Part shown: positions 52,359 through 62,280 of the stretch, piece after piece
Layout: every line of letters begins with the position of its first letter
Numbering within the stretch: position 1 is the stretch's first letter
From: Nocardia speluncae NBRC 108251
GTDB lineage: Bacteria > Actinomycetota > Actinomycetes > Mycobacteriales > Mycobacteriaceae
Reading direction: 5' to 3'
Length of the DNA stretch: 64,000 bases
Assembly (NCBI RefSeq): GCF_001613245.1
Contig: NZ_BDBZ01000002.1
Span: 496,001 to 560,000 of the forward strand
Notes under the pieces: generated by a model
Told to the model about the DNA's origin: nothing
What the model saw: only the letters and a program-made list of their open reading frames with translations
Databases searched by the model: none
Position numbers and translations under genes: made by a program

Positions 52359-53372
52359 TCACCCGCCGTTCGACTGGCGGATCCCCTCCGCGAGCGCCTC
52401 GAACGTGTACAGGTAGCCACCGGCGGGGCCACTGACGGTCAGGTACGCCGTGGTTGCACCCGGTGTGATCGCCACATTGGTCGCCGATTCCAGGCCGTCG
52501 GCGCCGTCCGGTAATTCCACTGTCGCCAGCCGTTCACCACTCGGGCTGTACACGAACATGGCGGCCCTTCCGTGCATGGCCTGGTAGAGATTGCCCGCCG
52601 CGTCCACTGCGATCGAGTCGGTCTGAGCGATACCTCCGTCGACGCGGATGGCGGTGTGCCGGGGGCCGGTCCCGCCCTTCTCACCGAGGTGCAGGTAGGA
52701 GATTCGGTTCTCGATCAGTTCGCTGATCCACAGCCCGCGATAGTCCGGATCGAAGGAGATCCCGTTCGGCGCGGCCAGGCCGTCGGCCAGGACGGTGGCA
52801 TTCTTGCCCGACCGGTCGATCCGCACCACCCGTCCGATGGCTGCGCCGTCGGAAAGACCCCGGGAATCGCTGATGTAGAGGTTGCCGGCCTGGTCGAAGG
52901 CGATATCGTCGGGCTGCATCCCGGCCCCGTCGACGGGACCGGTGAAGAAAGTCCGGCGATCGGTGCCGCCGGGAGCCAGCGAAACGATCTCGCCGTGGGC
53001 GAAGTCGGTCAGGTAGAGCCGGCCGTCGTACGGGCTGAATTGGGCCGATGTGTAGGCGCCCCGGTCGTCGGTGAACAGCGAATGCGAGGTCTTCTGTTCG
53101 ATATCGACCCGCATCACTTTCGGCTTGCCGGCTGGTGCGGGAACGTCGACGACGATCAATCCACCGTCCTCGTCGAATGCCGGTCCCTCCAGCAGGGTCA
53201 TTCCGTTCTTGTCCGGTGCCGTTTTCAGGCGCATGAACTCCTGGGCGGCGATGGTCGGGCCCACGCCGTTGCGTGGTGTTCCGTCGTCGCCGCCGCCGGT
53301 ACTGCACCCGGTCAGGACCAGCACCGCGAGCGTGGCCGATGCCGTCAGGGATCGAATCCGAGGTCGTCGCAT
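52359..53372 (-). CDS. SMP-30/gluconolactonase-like lipoprotein
   Basis: A 337-residue beta-propeller lipoprotein: lipobox LTGC (Cys23), then LLEGPAFDEDGGLIVVDVP, GMQPDDIAFDQAGNLYISD, AAPNGISFDPDYRGLWISE and TDSIAVDAAGNLYQAMHG, the repeated blades of the SMP-30 fold. Such proteins are lactonases or ligand-binding. It is surface-anchored and divergent from the Baeyer-Villiger monooxygenase, which makes lactones. A lactone-related role is an attractive inference. Confidence 0.88.
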   Translation of the reverse strand: MRRPRIRSLTASATLAVLVLTGCSTGGGDDGTPRNGVGPTIAAQEFMRLKTAPDKNGMTLLEGPAFDEDGGLIVVDVPAPAGKPKVMRVDIEQKTSHSLFTDDRGAYTSAQFSPYDGRLYLTDFAHGEIVSLAPGGTDRRTFFTGPVDGAGMQPDDIAFDQAGNLYISDSRGLSDGAAIGRVVRIDRSGKNATVLADGLAAPNGISFDPDYRGLWISELIENRISYLHLGEKGGTGPRHTAIRVDGGIAQTDSIAVDAAGNLYQAMHGRAAMFVYSPSGERLATVELPDGADGLESATNVAITPGATTAYLTVSGPAGGYLYTFEALAEGIRQSNGG

Positions 53373-53417
53373 GGAGGTTTCACTCTTTCTTCCAGGGCGG
53401 TCGTGACCACAACCCTA

Positions 53418-53437
53418 ACCGGACAGTATTGTCCGGT
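53418..53437. promoter_or_regulatory. Palindromic operator between SMP-30 lipoprotein and BVMO
   Basis: ACCGGACAGTATTGTCCGGT: perfect 8-bp arms with a 4-base centre. It is a typical TetR-type operator shape, in the divergent promoter region of the lipoprotein and the monooxygenase. Confidence 0.78.
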
Positions 53438-53539
53438 ACTTGTTACCGTAGGTGAAGGCCGCTCCCGCCGAGAGCAGTTCACCAGTAGCCGGAGATATGG
53501 CCGGCCCCCGACAGCCGGAAAGAATCGAGGCCCACACCC

Positions 53540-55381
53540 ATGACATCGTCCGCGCCGGCGCCGGCCCCCGAAGACCTCGTCGCACTGAGGCGCCGCTATC
53601 ACCACGAACGGGAACGACGCGTACGGCCCGACGGCGCAGGCCAATACCTGGGCACCGACGCCGAATTCGGCTACTACGCCGCCGACCCCTATGTGGGCGA
53701 GATAGCCGGGCGCGCGCCGCTGCACGATACCGTGGATGTTGCCGTCGTCGGCGGCGGATTCGGCGGAATCCTGGCCGGAGCGCACCTACGCCGGCAGGGC
53801 GTGGAACGGGTCCGGATCATCGATACAGCGGGCGATTTCGGCGGCACCTGGTATTGGAACCGCTACCCGGGCATCCATTGCGATATCGAATCGCACGTCT
53901 ACCTGCCCATGCTCGACGAGACCGGATACGTGCCGGAATGGAAGTACTCACCCGGCGAGGAGATACGGCGCCACGCGATCCGGATAGCGGAAAAGTACGA
54001 GCTCTACCCGGACGCCCTGTTCTCCACCACCGTCACCGACCTGACCTGGGATGACACCACCGAGCACTGGATTGTGACGACCGACCGCGGGGACGCCTTC
54101 GCGGCTCGGTACGTCATCACCGCCACCGGCACCCTGACCGAACCGAAACTGCCGGGGATTCCCGGTATCCAGGACTTCCGGGGGCACACCTTCCACACGT
54201 CCCGCTGGGATTACGGCTACACCGGCGGCACTGCGGACGGCGGGATGGCCGGGCTCCGGGACAAACGCGTGGGCGTCGTGGGCACCGGCGCAACCGGGGT
54301 ACAGGTCGTTCCCATGCTGGCCGCGGATACCGCGCACCTCTATGTCTTTCAGCGCACTCCCTCTACTGTCGATATCCGCGCCAACCGCCGGACGACGGCC
54401 GGAGATGTCGGTGCGGACCGCGTGGGATGGGCCCGGGAACGCCGGGAGAACTTTTTGCGCATAGTCTCCGGCGAAACAGCCGAGGAAGATCTGGTGGCCG
54501 ACGGGTGGACGGCGGCGGCAGAACTATTGGAGAAGTTGTTGCCCAGCTTCCGGAGGCGCGGCGACCGGGAAACCTTCGAAGCCGCCTATGAAATAGCCGA
54601 TGCCGTGCAGATGAACCATATCCGCGACCGCGTCCGGCAGACCGTCACGGATCCCGGCACCGCGGAAAAACTCGCGCCCTGGTACCGGTACGCCTGCAAA
54701 CGACCCACGTTCTCCGACAACTACTATCCGGCGTTCAATCGCAGCAATGTCACCCTGGTCGACACAGCGGATACGCACGGGATCGAGCGGGTCACCGAGA
54801 ACGGCGTCGTCGTCGACGGTAGCGAATACGAACTCGACTGCCTGGTCTTCGCCACCGGATTCTCCGTCGGTATCTCCGGTATCCGCTCCGGCAAACTCCC
54901 GGTCCGGGGCCGGGGCGGCACCCTGTTACTCGACGCGTGGGACCAGCACGGCACCCGGACCTTACACGGATTCACCAGCAACGGGTTCCCGAACCTGATC
55001 CATATGGGCCCCCAGCAAAATGCCAGTAGCGTCAACTTCACCCATATCCTGGACGAACAAGCCTGCCATGCCGCCATCCTCGTCGCGGCCGCCGAGGCCG
55101 CGCACGCCCTCGTCGAACCGTCACGCGCCGCCGAGAACGCCTGGCTCGAAACCCTCGCGCGGGACGCCCCGGACCACGAGTGGTTCCACGCCGAGTGCAC
55201 ACCCGGCTACTACAACCGAGAGGGGCGCGGGCGGACCAACGGAGCGGGCGCGTATCCGCACGGCGCCTTCGCCTTCCATGAGCTGCTGCGGCAGTGGCGG
55301 GCGCAATCCATCAGCGAAGCACTCCGGGCCAGGAACTCCATCGGCGGTCCCGCTCCGCAACCGGAACCGGCGGCACGGTGA
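53540..55381 (+). CDS. Baeyer-Villiger monooxygenase (type I, FAD/NADPH)
   Basis: A 613-residue flavin monooxygenase. It has FAD motif VAVVGGGFGGILAGA, GGTWYWNRYPGIHCDIESH, the BVMO fingerprint FRGHTFHTSRWDY, NADPH motif VGVVGTGATGVQVV and a C-terminal ATGFSVG. Family members insert oxygen next to a ketone to give esters or lactones; the N-terminal extension resembles cyclododecanone/steroid-type enzymes. It is controlled from the palindrome upstream. The nearby lactonase-like lipoprotein could act on its product. Confidence 0.93.
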   Translation: MTSSAPAPAPEDLVALRRRYHHERERRVRPDGAGQYLGTDAEFGYYAADPYVGEIAGRAPLHDTVDVAVVGGGFGGILAGAHLRRQGVERVRIIDTAGDFGGTWYWNRYPGIHCDIESHVYLPMLDETGYVPEWKYSPGEEIRRHAIRIAEKYELYPDALFSTTVTDLTWDDTTEHWIVTTDRGDAFAARYVITATGTLTEPKLPGIPGIQDFRGHTFHTSRWDYGYTGGTADGGMAGLRDKRVGVVGTGATGVQVVPMLAADTAHLYVFQRTPSTVDIRANRRTTAGDVGADRVGWARERRENFLRIVSGETAEEDLVADGWTAAAELLEKLLPSFRRRGDRETFEAAYEIADAVQMNHIRDRVRQTVTDPGTAEKLAPWYRYACKRPTFSDNYYPAFNRSNVTLVDTADTHGIERVTENGVVVDGSEYELDCLVFATGFSVGISGIRSGKLPVRGRGGTLLLDAWDQHGTRTLHGFTSNGFPNLIHMGPQQNASSVNFTHILDEQACHAAILVAAAEAAHALVEPSRAAENAWLETLARDAPDHEWFHAECTPGYYNREGRGRTNGAGAYPHGAFAFHELLRQWRAQSISEALRARNSIGGPAPQPEPAAR

Positions 55382-55483
55382 CCTGAGCACCGTCCACACG
55401 CCCGGCCGGGCTCCGTCCCGGGCACCCGATATCCCGGCACGGAAAACCCGCGAATTCCGGCGGCACCGGAATAGGGTGCAGCC

Positions 55484-56395
55484 ATGACAGCCGCGATCGA
55501 TATCTCCGGTCTGGTGAAGAAATTCGGCCGCACTCGCGCCCTGGACGGGCTCGACCTGCAGGTCTGCGCCGGTGAGGTCCACGGTTTCCTCGGCCCCAAC
55601 GGGGCCGGCAAATCCACCACCATCCGCGTGCTGCTGGGTCTGCTGCGTAGCGACGGCGGATCGGCGCGGTTACTCGGCGGCGACCCGTGGTCGCGGGCCG
55701 CCGAACTGCATCGCCGACTCGCCTACGTTCCGGGCGATGTGAACTTGTGGCCCGGCCTCACCGGCGGTGAGGTGATCGATCTGCTCGGTCGGCTCCGCGG
55801 CGGCCTGGACGAGAACAGACGTAAGGATCTGCTCGAACGTTTCGACCTGGACCCGACCAAGAAAGGCCGGACGTACTCCAAGGGAAACCGGCAGAAGGTC
55901 GCCTTGGTCGCGGCACTGGCCTCCGATGTGGAACTACTGCTGCTCGACGAGCCCACGGCAGGCCTGGATCCCTTGATGGAGGCGGTATTCCAGGAATGTG
56001 TGGAGGAGGTGCGCCGGGCAGGGCGGACCGTTCTGCTGTCCAGCCATATCCTGGCGCAGGTCGAGGCACTGTGCGACCGGGTGACCATCATCCGGCACGG
56101 CCGGGCGGTGGAGTCCGGGACGCTCACACAACTTCGTCACCTCACCCGGACCTCCATCGACGTGGACACCCAGCGTCCGGTCACCGGCCTGGACGAACTA
56201 CGTGGCGTACACGATCTGATCGCCGACGGGACTCGGGTCCGCTTCCAGGTCGACACTGTCGACCTGGGTTCGGCGATGCAACATCTGGCGCCTTTCGGTA
56301 TCCGCACACTGACCAGTCAACCCCCGACTCTCGAAGAACTGTTCCTGCGCCACTATGGCGACGAACTGGCGGCGGCGGGGGTGCCGGAATCGTGA
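55484..56395 (+). CDS. ABC exporter ATP-binding protein
   Basis: A 303-residue ATPase: Walker [12 protein letters not shown]-loop [12 protein letters not shown], Walker [14 protein letters not shown] and H-loop [12 protein letters not shown]. The ABC signature is degenerate ([12 protein letters not shown]). A C-terminal extension is typical of antibiotic-resistance (DrrA-like) exporters. It overlaps the permease gene (GTGA). Confidence 0.92.
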   Translation: MTAAIDISGLVKKFGRTRALDGLDLQVCAGEVHGFLGPNGAGKSTTIRVLLGLLRSDGGSARLLGGDPWSRAAELHRRLAYVPGDVNLWPGLTGGEVIDLLGRLRGGLDENRRKDLLERFDLDPTKKGRTYSKGNRQKVALVAALASDVELLLLDEPTAGLDPLMEAVFQECVEEVRRAGRTVLLSSHILAQVEALCDRVTIIRHGRAVESGTLTQLRHLTRTSIDVDTQRPVTGLDELRGVHDLIADGTRVRFQVDTVDLGSAMQHLAPFGIRTLTSQPPTLEELFLRHYGDELAAAGVPES

Positions 56396-58002
56396 TCGTG
56401 CGGGATTCGGCCCGGTATGCGGGCACATTGACCGGGACCGGAGTCCTCACCCGGTTCGCGCTGCGCCGGGAACGCTTGTCGCTGGTGGCCTGGATCGTGG
56501 GTGGCACCCTGATCTATTGGTCGCAGGCGGTCGCGCTCGACGCCGCCTATCCGGGACAGGCCGAACTGGATGCGCTCGCCGAGAGTTTGGGCAGTAATGC
56601 CGCGATGATCGCGATGGCGGGACCACCGCGGGCGCTGAACACGGTCGAAGGTCAGGTCGCCTTCCAGTCCGCCGCGTTCGGCATGCTGGTGGCCGGGTTG
56701 ATGAGCATGTTCCTCATCGGCCGGCACACCCGGTCCGACGAGGAATCCGGCCGGGACGAACTGATTCGGTCGGGTGTGGTGGGCCGCTACGCCCCGGCCT
56801 GCGCAGCGACGGTGGTGACGGTGGCCGCGAATATCGTGCTGGGGGCGGCGATCGCGCTCAGCCTGATCGGTTACGGCCTCCCTGTTGCGGGCTCGATCGC
56901 GCTGGGGGTCGGCGCCACCTGCGCCGGGGTGGTGTTCGGCGCGGTAGCCCTGCTGGCGGCCCAGCTCAGCGCGAGTACCCGCACCGTCTATGCGATCACA
57001 GGCGCTGTCCTGGGGATCTCGTATCTGCTGCGCGCGGTCGGCGATGTCGGCAACGGCGTCCTGTCCTGGTTCTCGCCGCTGGGCTGGGGCCAGGCGATGC
57101 GGCCCTATGACAATGAGATCTGGTGGCCGGCGCTGCTGTCGGTGGTGGCCGCCATCGGAACCGGGGTGGCGGCGGCACGGGTGCTGGACCGGCGGGATTT
57201 CGGCGCCGGGTTGCTACCGCCCCGGCCCGGTCCGGCGCGGGCACCCGAATCCTTGCACGGCACGTTCGGGCTGGCCTGGCGGCTCCAGCGCGGCAGCCTG
57301 ATCGGCTGGGCGCTGGGTATGTTTTTCGGCGGCCTGGCCTTCGGCACGATCGGCGACGATGTCGAGGATCTGCTGGGGGAAATCGACCTGAATCAGGTGC
57401 TGGGCCAGAACATGGGCAGTATGGTCGACGCTTTCTATGCGATGGCCGTGGCGATACTGGCGATCATCGGTTCGGCGTACACGATCTCCGCCGGATTGTG
57501 CCCCCGCGGTGCGGAAGCGGCAGGACTTGCCGAACCACTGCTCTCCACACAGCTCACCCGGTGGCGCTGGCTGGCCGGGCATGCGGTGATCATGCTGGCG
57601 GGATCGGCGCTCGTGGCCGGGCTCAGCGGGTTCGGGATGGGCCTCACCTACGGCATCCTGGCCGGCGATCTATCGCAAGCGCTGACGCTGACCGGTGCCG
57701 CGCTGACCTACCTCCCGGCGGTGTGGGTGCTCGGTGGCATCACCCTGTTCCTCTTCGGTTTCGCCCCGCAGGCCACGGCCGCTGCTTGGCTGGCGATGGC
57801 CTTCTGCATGGTCGTGCTGATGTTCGGCGCGACGCTGAAGTTCCCCGGCTGGCTGATGAGCCTGTCGCCGTTCGACAACATCCCGCTGGTACCTGCCCAA
57901 TCGTTCGACCTCGCCCCGGTTCTGATCACTCTGGCGGTGGCCCTGATTCTCTGCGCGGCGGGCGCGTTCGGCTTCCGCCGCCGCGACCTGGAAACCAACT
58001 GA
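56392..58002 (+). CDS. ABC-2-type exporter permease
   Basis: A 536-residue membrane protein with two similar six-helix halves ([15 protein letters not shown] early, [18 protein letters not shown] midway), as in actinobacterial polyketide-antibiotic exporter permeases. It pairs with the upstream ATPase. The substrate is unknown; drug or lipid export is likely. GTG at 56392. Confidence 0.9.
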   Translation: MIVRDSARYAGTLTGTGVLTRFALRRERLSLVAWIVGGTLIYWSQAVALDAAYPGQAELDALAESLGSNAAMIAMAGPPRALNTVEGQVAFQSAAFGMLVAGLMSMFLIGRHTRSDEESGRDELIRSGVVGRYAPACAATVVTVAANIVLGAAIALSLIGYGLPVAGSIALGVGATCAGVVFGAVALLAAQLSASTRTVYAITGAVLGISYLLRAVGDVGNGVLSWFSPLGWGQAMRPYDNEIWWPALLSVVAAIGTGVAAARVLDRRDFGAGLLPPRPGPARAPESLHGTFGLAWRLQRGSLIGWALGMFFGGLAFGTIGDDVEDLLGEIDLNQVLGQNMGSMVDAFYAMAVAILAIIGSAYTISAGLCPRGAEAAGLAEPLLSTQLTRWRWLAGHAVIMLAGSALVAGLSGFGMGLTYGILAGDLSQALTLTGAALTYLPAVWVLGGITLFLFGFAPQATAAAWLAMAFCMVVLMFGATLKFPGWLMSLSPFDNIPLVPAQSFDLAPVLITLAVALILCAAGAFGFRRRDLETN

Positions 58003-58073
58003 TCGCCGCGCGAGCGCGTCACGCTACCGGGGTAGCACACGAAGACGAATCAACCTGATTCCGGCCGGTAGCT

Positions 58074-59342
58074 TCAGTGACCGCCGGTGAGTATCGGCGG
58101 ACTCGCGGGGAAGGTGACAGGCAGCGAGACCAGGGCTCGATGGAACGGTCCCGGACGCCAGCGCAGTTCCGTACGCGGTACGGCGAGCCGCATTTCGGGG
58201 ATCGCGTCCAGCAGTTGGTCGATAGCATCACGTACGACCATCAGCGCCACCGACTGGGCCGGGCAGCTGTGCGGGCCGATGCTGAACGCCAGATGCGACC
58301 GGTTGTGGGCGAGCCCGCCGGTATGGACCGCGGGATCGTTGTTACAGGCGCTCATACTGATCAGCACCGGTTGATGCGCCGGCAGCCAGATACCGTCGAT
58401 CAGTATGGGCTGGCGCGGATAACTGATGCAGTAGTTCGCCATCGGCGGATCGTTGAACAGCACCTCGTCGAGTGCATCGCGGGTGGACAGGCTGCCATCG
58501 AGGACCGTTGCCGCGAAACGCTCATCGGTGAGCATCAGTAGCAAGGTATTCGCGATGAGGTTCTGCGGCGGCTCGGTACCGGCGCCATAGATCAGCGCCA
58601 GCTGCTGGCGGGTTTCCTCATCGCTGAGATGAACCGGATGCTGCACGAGGCGGCTGGTGATATCTTCGCCCGGTTGCAGGCGTTTCAGCCGGGCCAGCTC
58701 GAGCAGGGCGTCGGCCTGCGTCGCATTTCCCGCCACCGCGTCCACCGTGTCGAACATCGCCGCCAGTCCCTGTGCCGCCCGATGCCCGAGTTCGGGCGGG
58801 CAACCGAGTATCGCGTTGAGGGTGGCGAAGATGAGCGGGGACGCGTACTGGCCGACCACATCGCAGTAACCGTCCGCGCAGAACGAGTTGATCAGCGGGA
58901 CCGAGATCTTCTCGATGATCGCGTGCAGTTCGTGCATATCGACACCACCGATCGCCGCCACCGCGGCCGATCGGTAGCGCGCCCGGTCGTGTCCCACGGT
59001 GCGCAGCGGGTTCGGGCGGTATTCCATCATCGGCAGCACCGGGCAGTCAGCCCGCACACCCTGCTGCCAGACGCGCGGGTCGGCCGGGAAATGCTCGGGA
59101 TCGTGCAGGATTCGCACCGCGGTGTGATATCCGATCACCAAGGTGGCCGGAACGCCCGGCGCCAGTTCCACCGGAGCCAGCGAGCCGAAGCGTTCGCGCA
59201 TCTCCCGGTAGATCTTATGCGGGTCGGCTGCGAAGTCCTCGGTATACAGGGGGATTCGCGGACCGGTGGTGTCGCCGGGAGATCCGTGGGAGAGCGGGAC
59301 GCAGTCGATGGCGTCGTACCGGTCAGTTTTCGCTGTGGTCAA
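58074..59342 (-). CDS. Atypical cytochrome P450 (CYP157-like) lacking ExxR
   Basis: A 422-residue P450-fold protein. The haem Cys lies at about residue 360 in FSIGPHSCPAQ. The K-helix reads DALDEVLFNDPPM, so the normally invariant ExxR is E-V-L-F. The I-helix reads YGAGTEPPQN instead of the AGxxT acid-alcohol motif. CYP157 proteins of Streptomyces conservons show the same loss. The start is TTG 59342 with GGAG upstream. Catalysis is doubtful; it may have a binding or partner role for the CYP154-like enzyme. Confidence 0.88.
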   Translation of the reverse strand: MTTAKTDRYDAIDCVPLSHGSPGDTTGPRIPLYTEDFAADPHKIYREMRERFGSLAPVELAPGVPATLVIGYHTAVRILHDPEHFPADPRVWQQGVRADCPVLPMMEYRPNPLRTVGHDRARYRSAAVAAIGGVDMHELHAIIEKISVPLINSFCADGYCDVVGQYASPLIFATLNAILGCPPELGHRAAQGLAAMFDTVDAVAGNATQADALLELARLKRLQPGEDITSRLVQHPVHLSDEETRQQLALIYGAGTEPPQNLIANTLLLMLTDERFAATVLDGSLSTRDALDEVLFNDPPMANYCISYPRQPILIDGIWLPAHQPVLISMSACNNDPAVHTGGLAHNRSHLAFSIGPHSCPAQSVALMVVRDAIDQLLDAIPEMRLAVPRTELRWRPGPFHRALVSLPVTFPASPPILTGGH

Positions 59343-59371
59343 GACATCACACTCCGAGGTTCGAATGAATC

Positions 59372-59404
59372 GGCGAATAGTGCGGGTTCGCAGACCTATT
59401 CGCC
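59372..59404. other. Inverted repeat upstream of the last P450
   Basis: GGCGAATA (59372-59379) and TATTCGCC (59397-59404), perfect 8-bp arms with 17 bases between, 30 bases before the TTG start. It could be an operator or a partial terminator. The rest of 59343-59580 shows nothing else. Confidence 0.4.
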
Positions 59405-59581
59405 GACCCATACCTCCCGTTCAGCGACGTCCGCGACGAGCCATCAGCAATGAAGTTGTGGGTCGTACGCTACCGGCCACAACGCCGGCGCACAGGCGAA
59501 TGCTCGTGCTCATCGAAGAACTCTTCACCGTGCAACCGGCTCCCTACACGGGGTCCAGTACGACGTGGGCGCAACACAACC

Positions 59582-59763
59582 GGCACGGCGGCCAAAGCTC
59601 CCCTGATGCCAGACGAGCCGGTCGGCCGGGGCCGCCGGCTCGAGTTCCGGGAGAGCGTCGAGCAACTGGTCGATCGCCACCTCGACCACTGCGTACGCGG
59701 GCGACCGCGCCGGACAGCCGTGCGGCCGGCGCGACGAGCCGTCGGCATGATGAATCCGCCCTG
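59582..59763 (-). pseudogene. Decayed C-terminal fragment of a CYP157-like P450
   Basis: In one minus-strand frame the peptide RRPHGCPARSPAYAVVEVAI followed by DQLLDALPELEP and WHQGSFGRRAG aligns end to end with the haem-Cys region and C-terminus of the two neighbouring CYP157-like proteins (GPHTCPAKSPALVVV, DLLLDALPELEL, WRPGPFHRAL). No matching N-terminal 300 residues are present. It is a remnant of a fourth P450, left by deletion or recombination. Confidence 0.72.
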
Positions 59764-59778
59764 CGCACGGCACCGGCA

Positions 59779-60996
59779 TCAGGACAGGTACACGGGCAAT
59801 TCCTGATGCCCGTTGGAAACAAAACTCACCACGGGTTTCAACTCGCCCGGCTCCACCGCCAACCGCATGTTCGGGAAACGCTCGAACAATGCGGGCAGCG
59901 CCAGTTCGCCCTCCATCCGGGCCAGCGGCGCGCCGATGCAATGGTGGGCGCCGTGCCCGAAGGCGATATGGTCTTTGACCGCGCGGGCCGCATCGAAGGT
60001 ATCCGCGGAGGGGCCGTGCACTTTCGGGTCACGGCTGGCAGCCGCGTACGACGCGAGGATGGCTTCACCCTTACCGATACGCAGGCCCTCGATCTCGATA
60101 TCCTCCACCGCGAAGCGCAGCGGCAGATGCGCGACAGGGGCCTGATAGCGCAGCGTCTCCTCCACCACATCCGACCAGCCGATTTCGCCGGCCAGCGCGG
60201 CGGCGCGCTGCTGCGGATGAGTAAGCAGTGCGACGATGGCCTGGTCGAGCAGGTTGACCGTCGTCTCGTGCCCCGCGTTGATGACCAGCATCAGCGTATC
60301 GATGATCTGATTCTCGGCGAGCTGCGAGCCGTCCTCGTCTCGGTTCGTGATCATCACGCTGGTGATGTCGTCCCCGGGGTTCGCCCGCCGGTAGGCAACG
60401 AGTTCGGCCACCAGCCCGTACATCTCGACATAGTTGGCCTGGGCCTCGTCCTGCCCGATGGTGGTGTCGAAATACCGGTCGACACAGACTCGCAGGCCGG
60501 GGCCCAGAGTATCCGGGACCCCGAGCAGTTCGGTGATCACCTGGATCGGCACCGGATAGGCGTAGCTCTCACGCAGGTCGACGACCTCACCGGCCGGGAC
60601 AGCGGCCAGTTTGCCGAGGAGTTCGCCGACCAATGCCTCGACCCTGGGCCGCAGGCCTACGGTCCGGCGATGGGTGAACGCGGGCGATACCAATTTGCGC
60701 AGCCGCCGATGGTCGGCGCCGTAGGCGGTGAACATGTTCTCCACCGCGATCCACGGCAGCAACGGCCAGTCTTCGGTGATCTCGCCATTGGCGAACGCCG
60801 TCCAGTGCTGCCGCGGATCCTTCGACACCCTGGGGTCCGCCAGCAGGCTCTTCAGTACCGCCGCATCGGTGACTGCCCAAGCCGGGACCTCGCCGGGCAA
60901 TTCCACCAATGCCGCCGGTCCCCGGGCACGCAACCGAGCGGATTCACCGACGACATCGGTGCCGGCCATATCCAGCACGAGGGTTTCGCGTTCCAA
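59779..60996 (-). CDS. Cytochrome P450 (CYP154-like)
   Basis: A 405-residue canonical bacterial P450: I-helix INAGHETT, K-helix EETLRYQAP (ExxR intact), and haem loop [15 protein letters not shown] with Cys353. Conservon P450s of Streptomyces belong to CYP154 and hydroxylate macrolides, steroids or fatty substrates. The TTG start follows AAGGAG, and the gene is 12 bases after the CYP157-like stop. It is the likely catalytic member of this P450 set, with redox partners encoded elsewhere. Confidence 0.93.
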   Translation of the reverse strand: MERETLVLDMAGTDVVGESARLRARGPAALVELPGEVPAWAVTDAAVLKSLLADPRVSKDPRQHWTAFANGEITEDWPLLPWIAVENMFTAYGADHRRLRKLVSPAFTHRRTVGLRPRVEALVGELLGKLAAVPAGEVVDLRESYAYPVPIQVITELLGVPDTLGPGLRVCVDRYFDTTIGQDEAQANYVEMYGLVAELVAYRRANPGDDITSVMITNRDEDGSQLAENQIIDTLMLVINAGHETTVNLLDQAIVALLTHPQQRAAALAGEIGWSDVVEETLRYQAPVAHLPLRFAVEDIEIEGLRIGKGEAILASYAAASRDPKVHGPSADTFDAARAVKDHIAFGHGAHHCIGAPLARMEGELALPALFERFPNMRLAVEPGELKPVVSFVSNGHQELPVYLS

Positions 60997-61008
60997 CGAA
61001 CGTTCTCC

Positions 61009-62280
61009 TTACACGGTGTTCAGGGGCGGCGCGGGCGGAAAGGAGACCGGCAACGCCGCCAGGGCACGGTGGAAAGGCCCCGGGCGCCAGCCGATTTCTT
61101 CGGACGGCACCGCCAGCTCCAGCTCCGGGAGCGCGTCCAGCAGCAGGTCGATCGCGCCCTGGACCACGACGAGCGCCGGAGACTTCGCCGGGCAGGTATG
61201 CGGACCGATACTCCAGGCCAGGTGGGACCGGTTACCGATATGGTCGCCGCCCCGGATGGCCGGATCGTTGTTACACGCGGACAGGCTGATCAGCACCGGC
61301 TGGTGGGCCGGTAGCCAGGTGTTCTCCACGAGAATCGGCTGACGTGGGTAGGTGGTGCAGAAATTCGCCATCGGCGGGTCGTTGAACAACACCTCGTCCA
61401 GCGCATCCCGGGTGGACAGACTGCCGCCGAGCATACTTCCGCCGAACCGCTCGTCGGTCATCATCAGCAGCAGGGTGTTGTTGATCAAGTTCTGCTGCGG
61501 TTCCACACCGGCGCCGTAGAAGCTGATCAGGTTCGACAGCAGCTCCTCGTCATCCAATTTCGCCGGATGGTGGACCAGCCGTGAGGTGACATCGCTACCC
61601 GGGTCGGAGCGCTTCTGGAAAATCAGTTCCATCAACGCTTCGCTCAGATGTTTCATCCCCCACTCGGCGTTGACCGTATCGAACAGCGCGGCCATCCCGT
61701 TGGCCACCCGCTCCCCCAGTTCCGGCGTACACCCGACCATCCGGTTGAGCACCTCGAAGACCAGCGGAAAGGCGTATTGCGTGACGAGATCAGCCTTTCC
61801 GGTTTCACAGAACGAGTTGATCAGTGGAACGGCAAGCCGCTCCACTGTCTGGTTCAACTCGTGCAGGTCGATCCCGTCGATCGCGTGCACATACGCCTGG
61901 CGATAGCGCAGATGCAGGTCACCACTGTTGCGGAGCGCATTCGGATACCACTCCATCATCGGCCGGACCGGCGAATCGGGCGGGATACTTGTCTGCCAGG
62001 TCCGCGGATCGGCCGGAAATCGATCGGGATCGTTGAGAATCCGGACCGCTGCCTCATACCCGATCACCAAAGTGGCCGGAACATCCGGAGCCAGGTCGAT
62101 GGGAACCAGTGAACCGTACCGGCTACGCATAGCGACATAGGCGCGGTGCGGGTCGCCGGCGAACTCCTCGGTATAGAGACTGAATCGCGGGCCAACGCCT
62201 CCGGTGGGTTCTCCGCGGACAACCGGCGAACCGGCGAACGGAGGTTGTTGCTGCGGAACCGGAGAGTGCTGCGTGGTCAA
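61009..62280 (-). CDS. Atypical cytochrome P450 (CYP157-like) lacking ExxR
   Basis: A 423-residue paralogue of the protein at 58074-59342. K-helix DALDEVLFNDPPM (ExxF), I-helix YGAGVEPQQN, haem loop WSIGPHTCPAK with Cys363. N-terminal PRFSLYTEEFAGDPHRAY is shared with its paralogue. The TTG start overlaps the CvnD stop (TTGA), so it is translated as part of the conservon. The loss of ExxR in both copies, with the haem Cys kept, suggests a conserved non-classical function. Confidence 0.9.
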   Translation of the reverse strand: MTTQHSPVPQQQPPFAGSPVVRGEPTGGVGPRFSLYTEEFAGDPHRAYVAMRSRYGSLVPIDLAPDVPATLVIGYEAAVRILNDPDRFPADPRTWQTSIPPDSPVRPMMEWYPNALRNSGDLHLRYRQAYVHAIDGIDLHELNQTVERLAVPLINSFCETGKADLVTQYAFPLVFEVLNRMVGCTPELGERVANGMAALFDTVNAEWGMKHLSEALMELIFQKRSDPGSDVTSRLVHHPAKLDDEELLSNLISFYGAGVEPQQNLINNTLLLMMTDERFGGSMLGGSLSTRDALDEVLFNDPPMANFCTTYPRQPILVENTWLPAHQPVLISLSACNNDPAIRGGDHIGNRSHLAWSIGPHTCPAKSPALVVVQGAIDLLLDALPELELAVPSEEIGWRPGPFHRALAALPVSFPPAPPLNTV

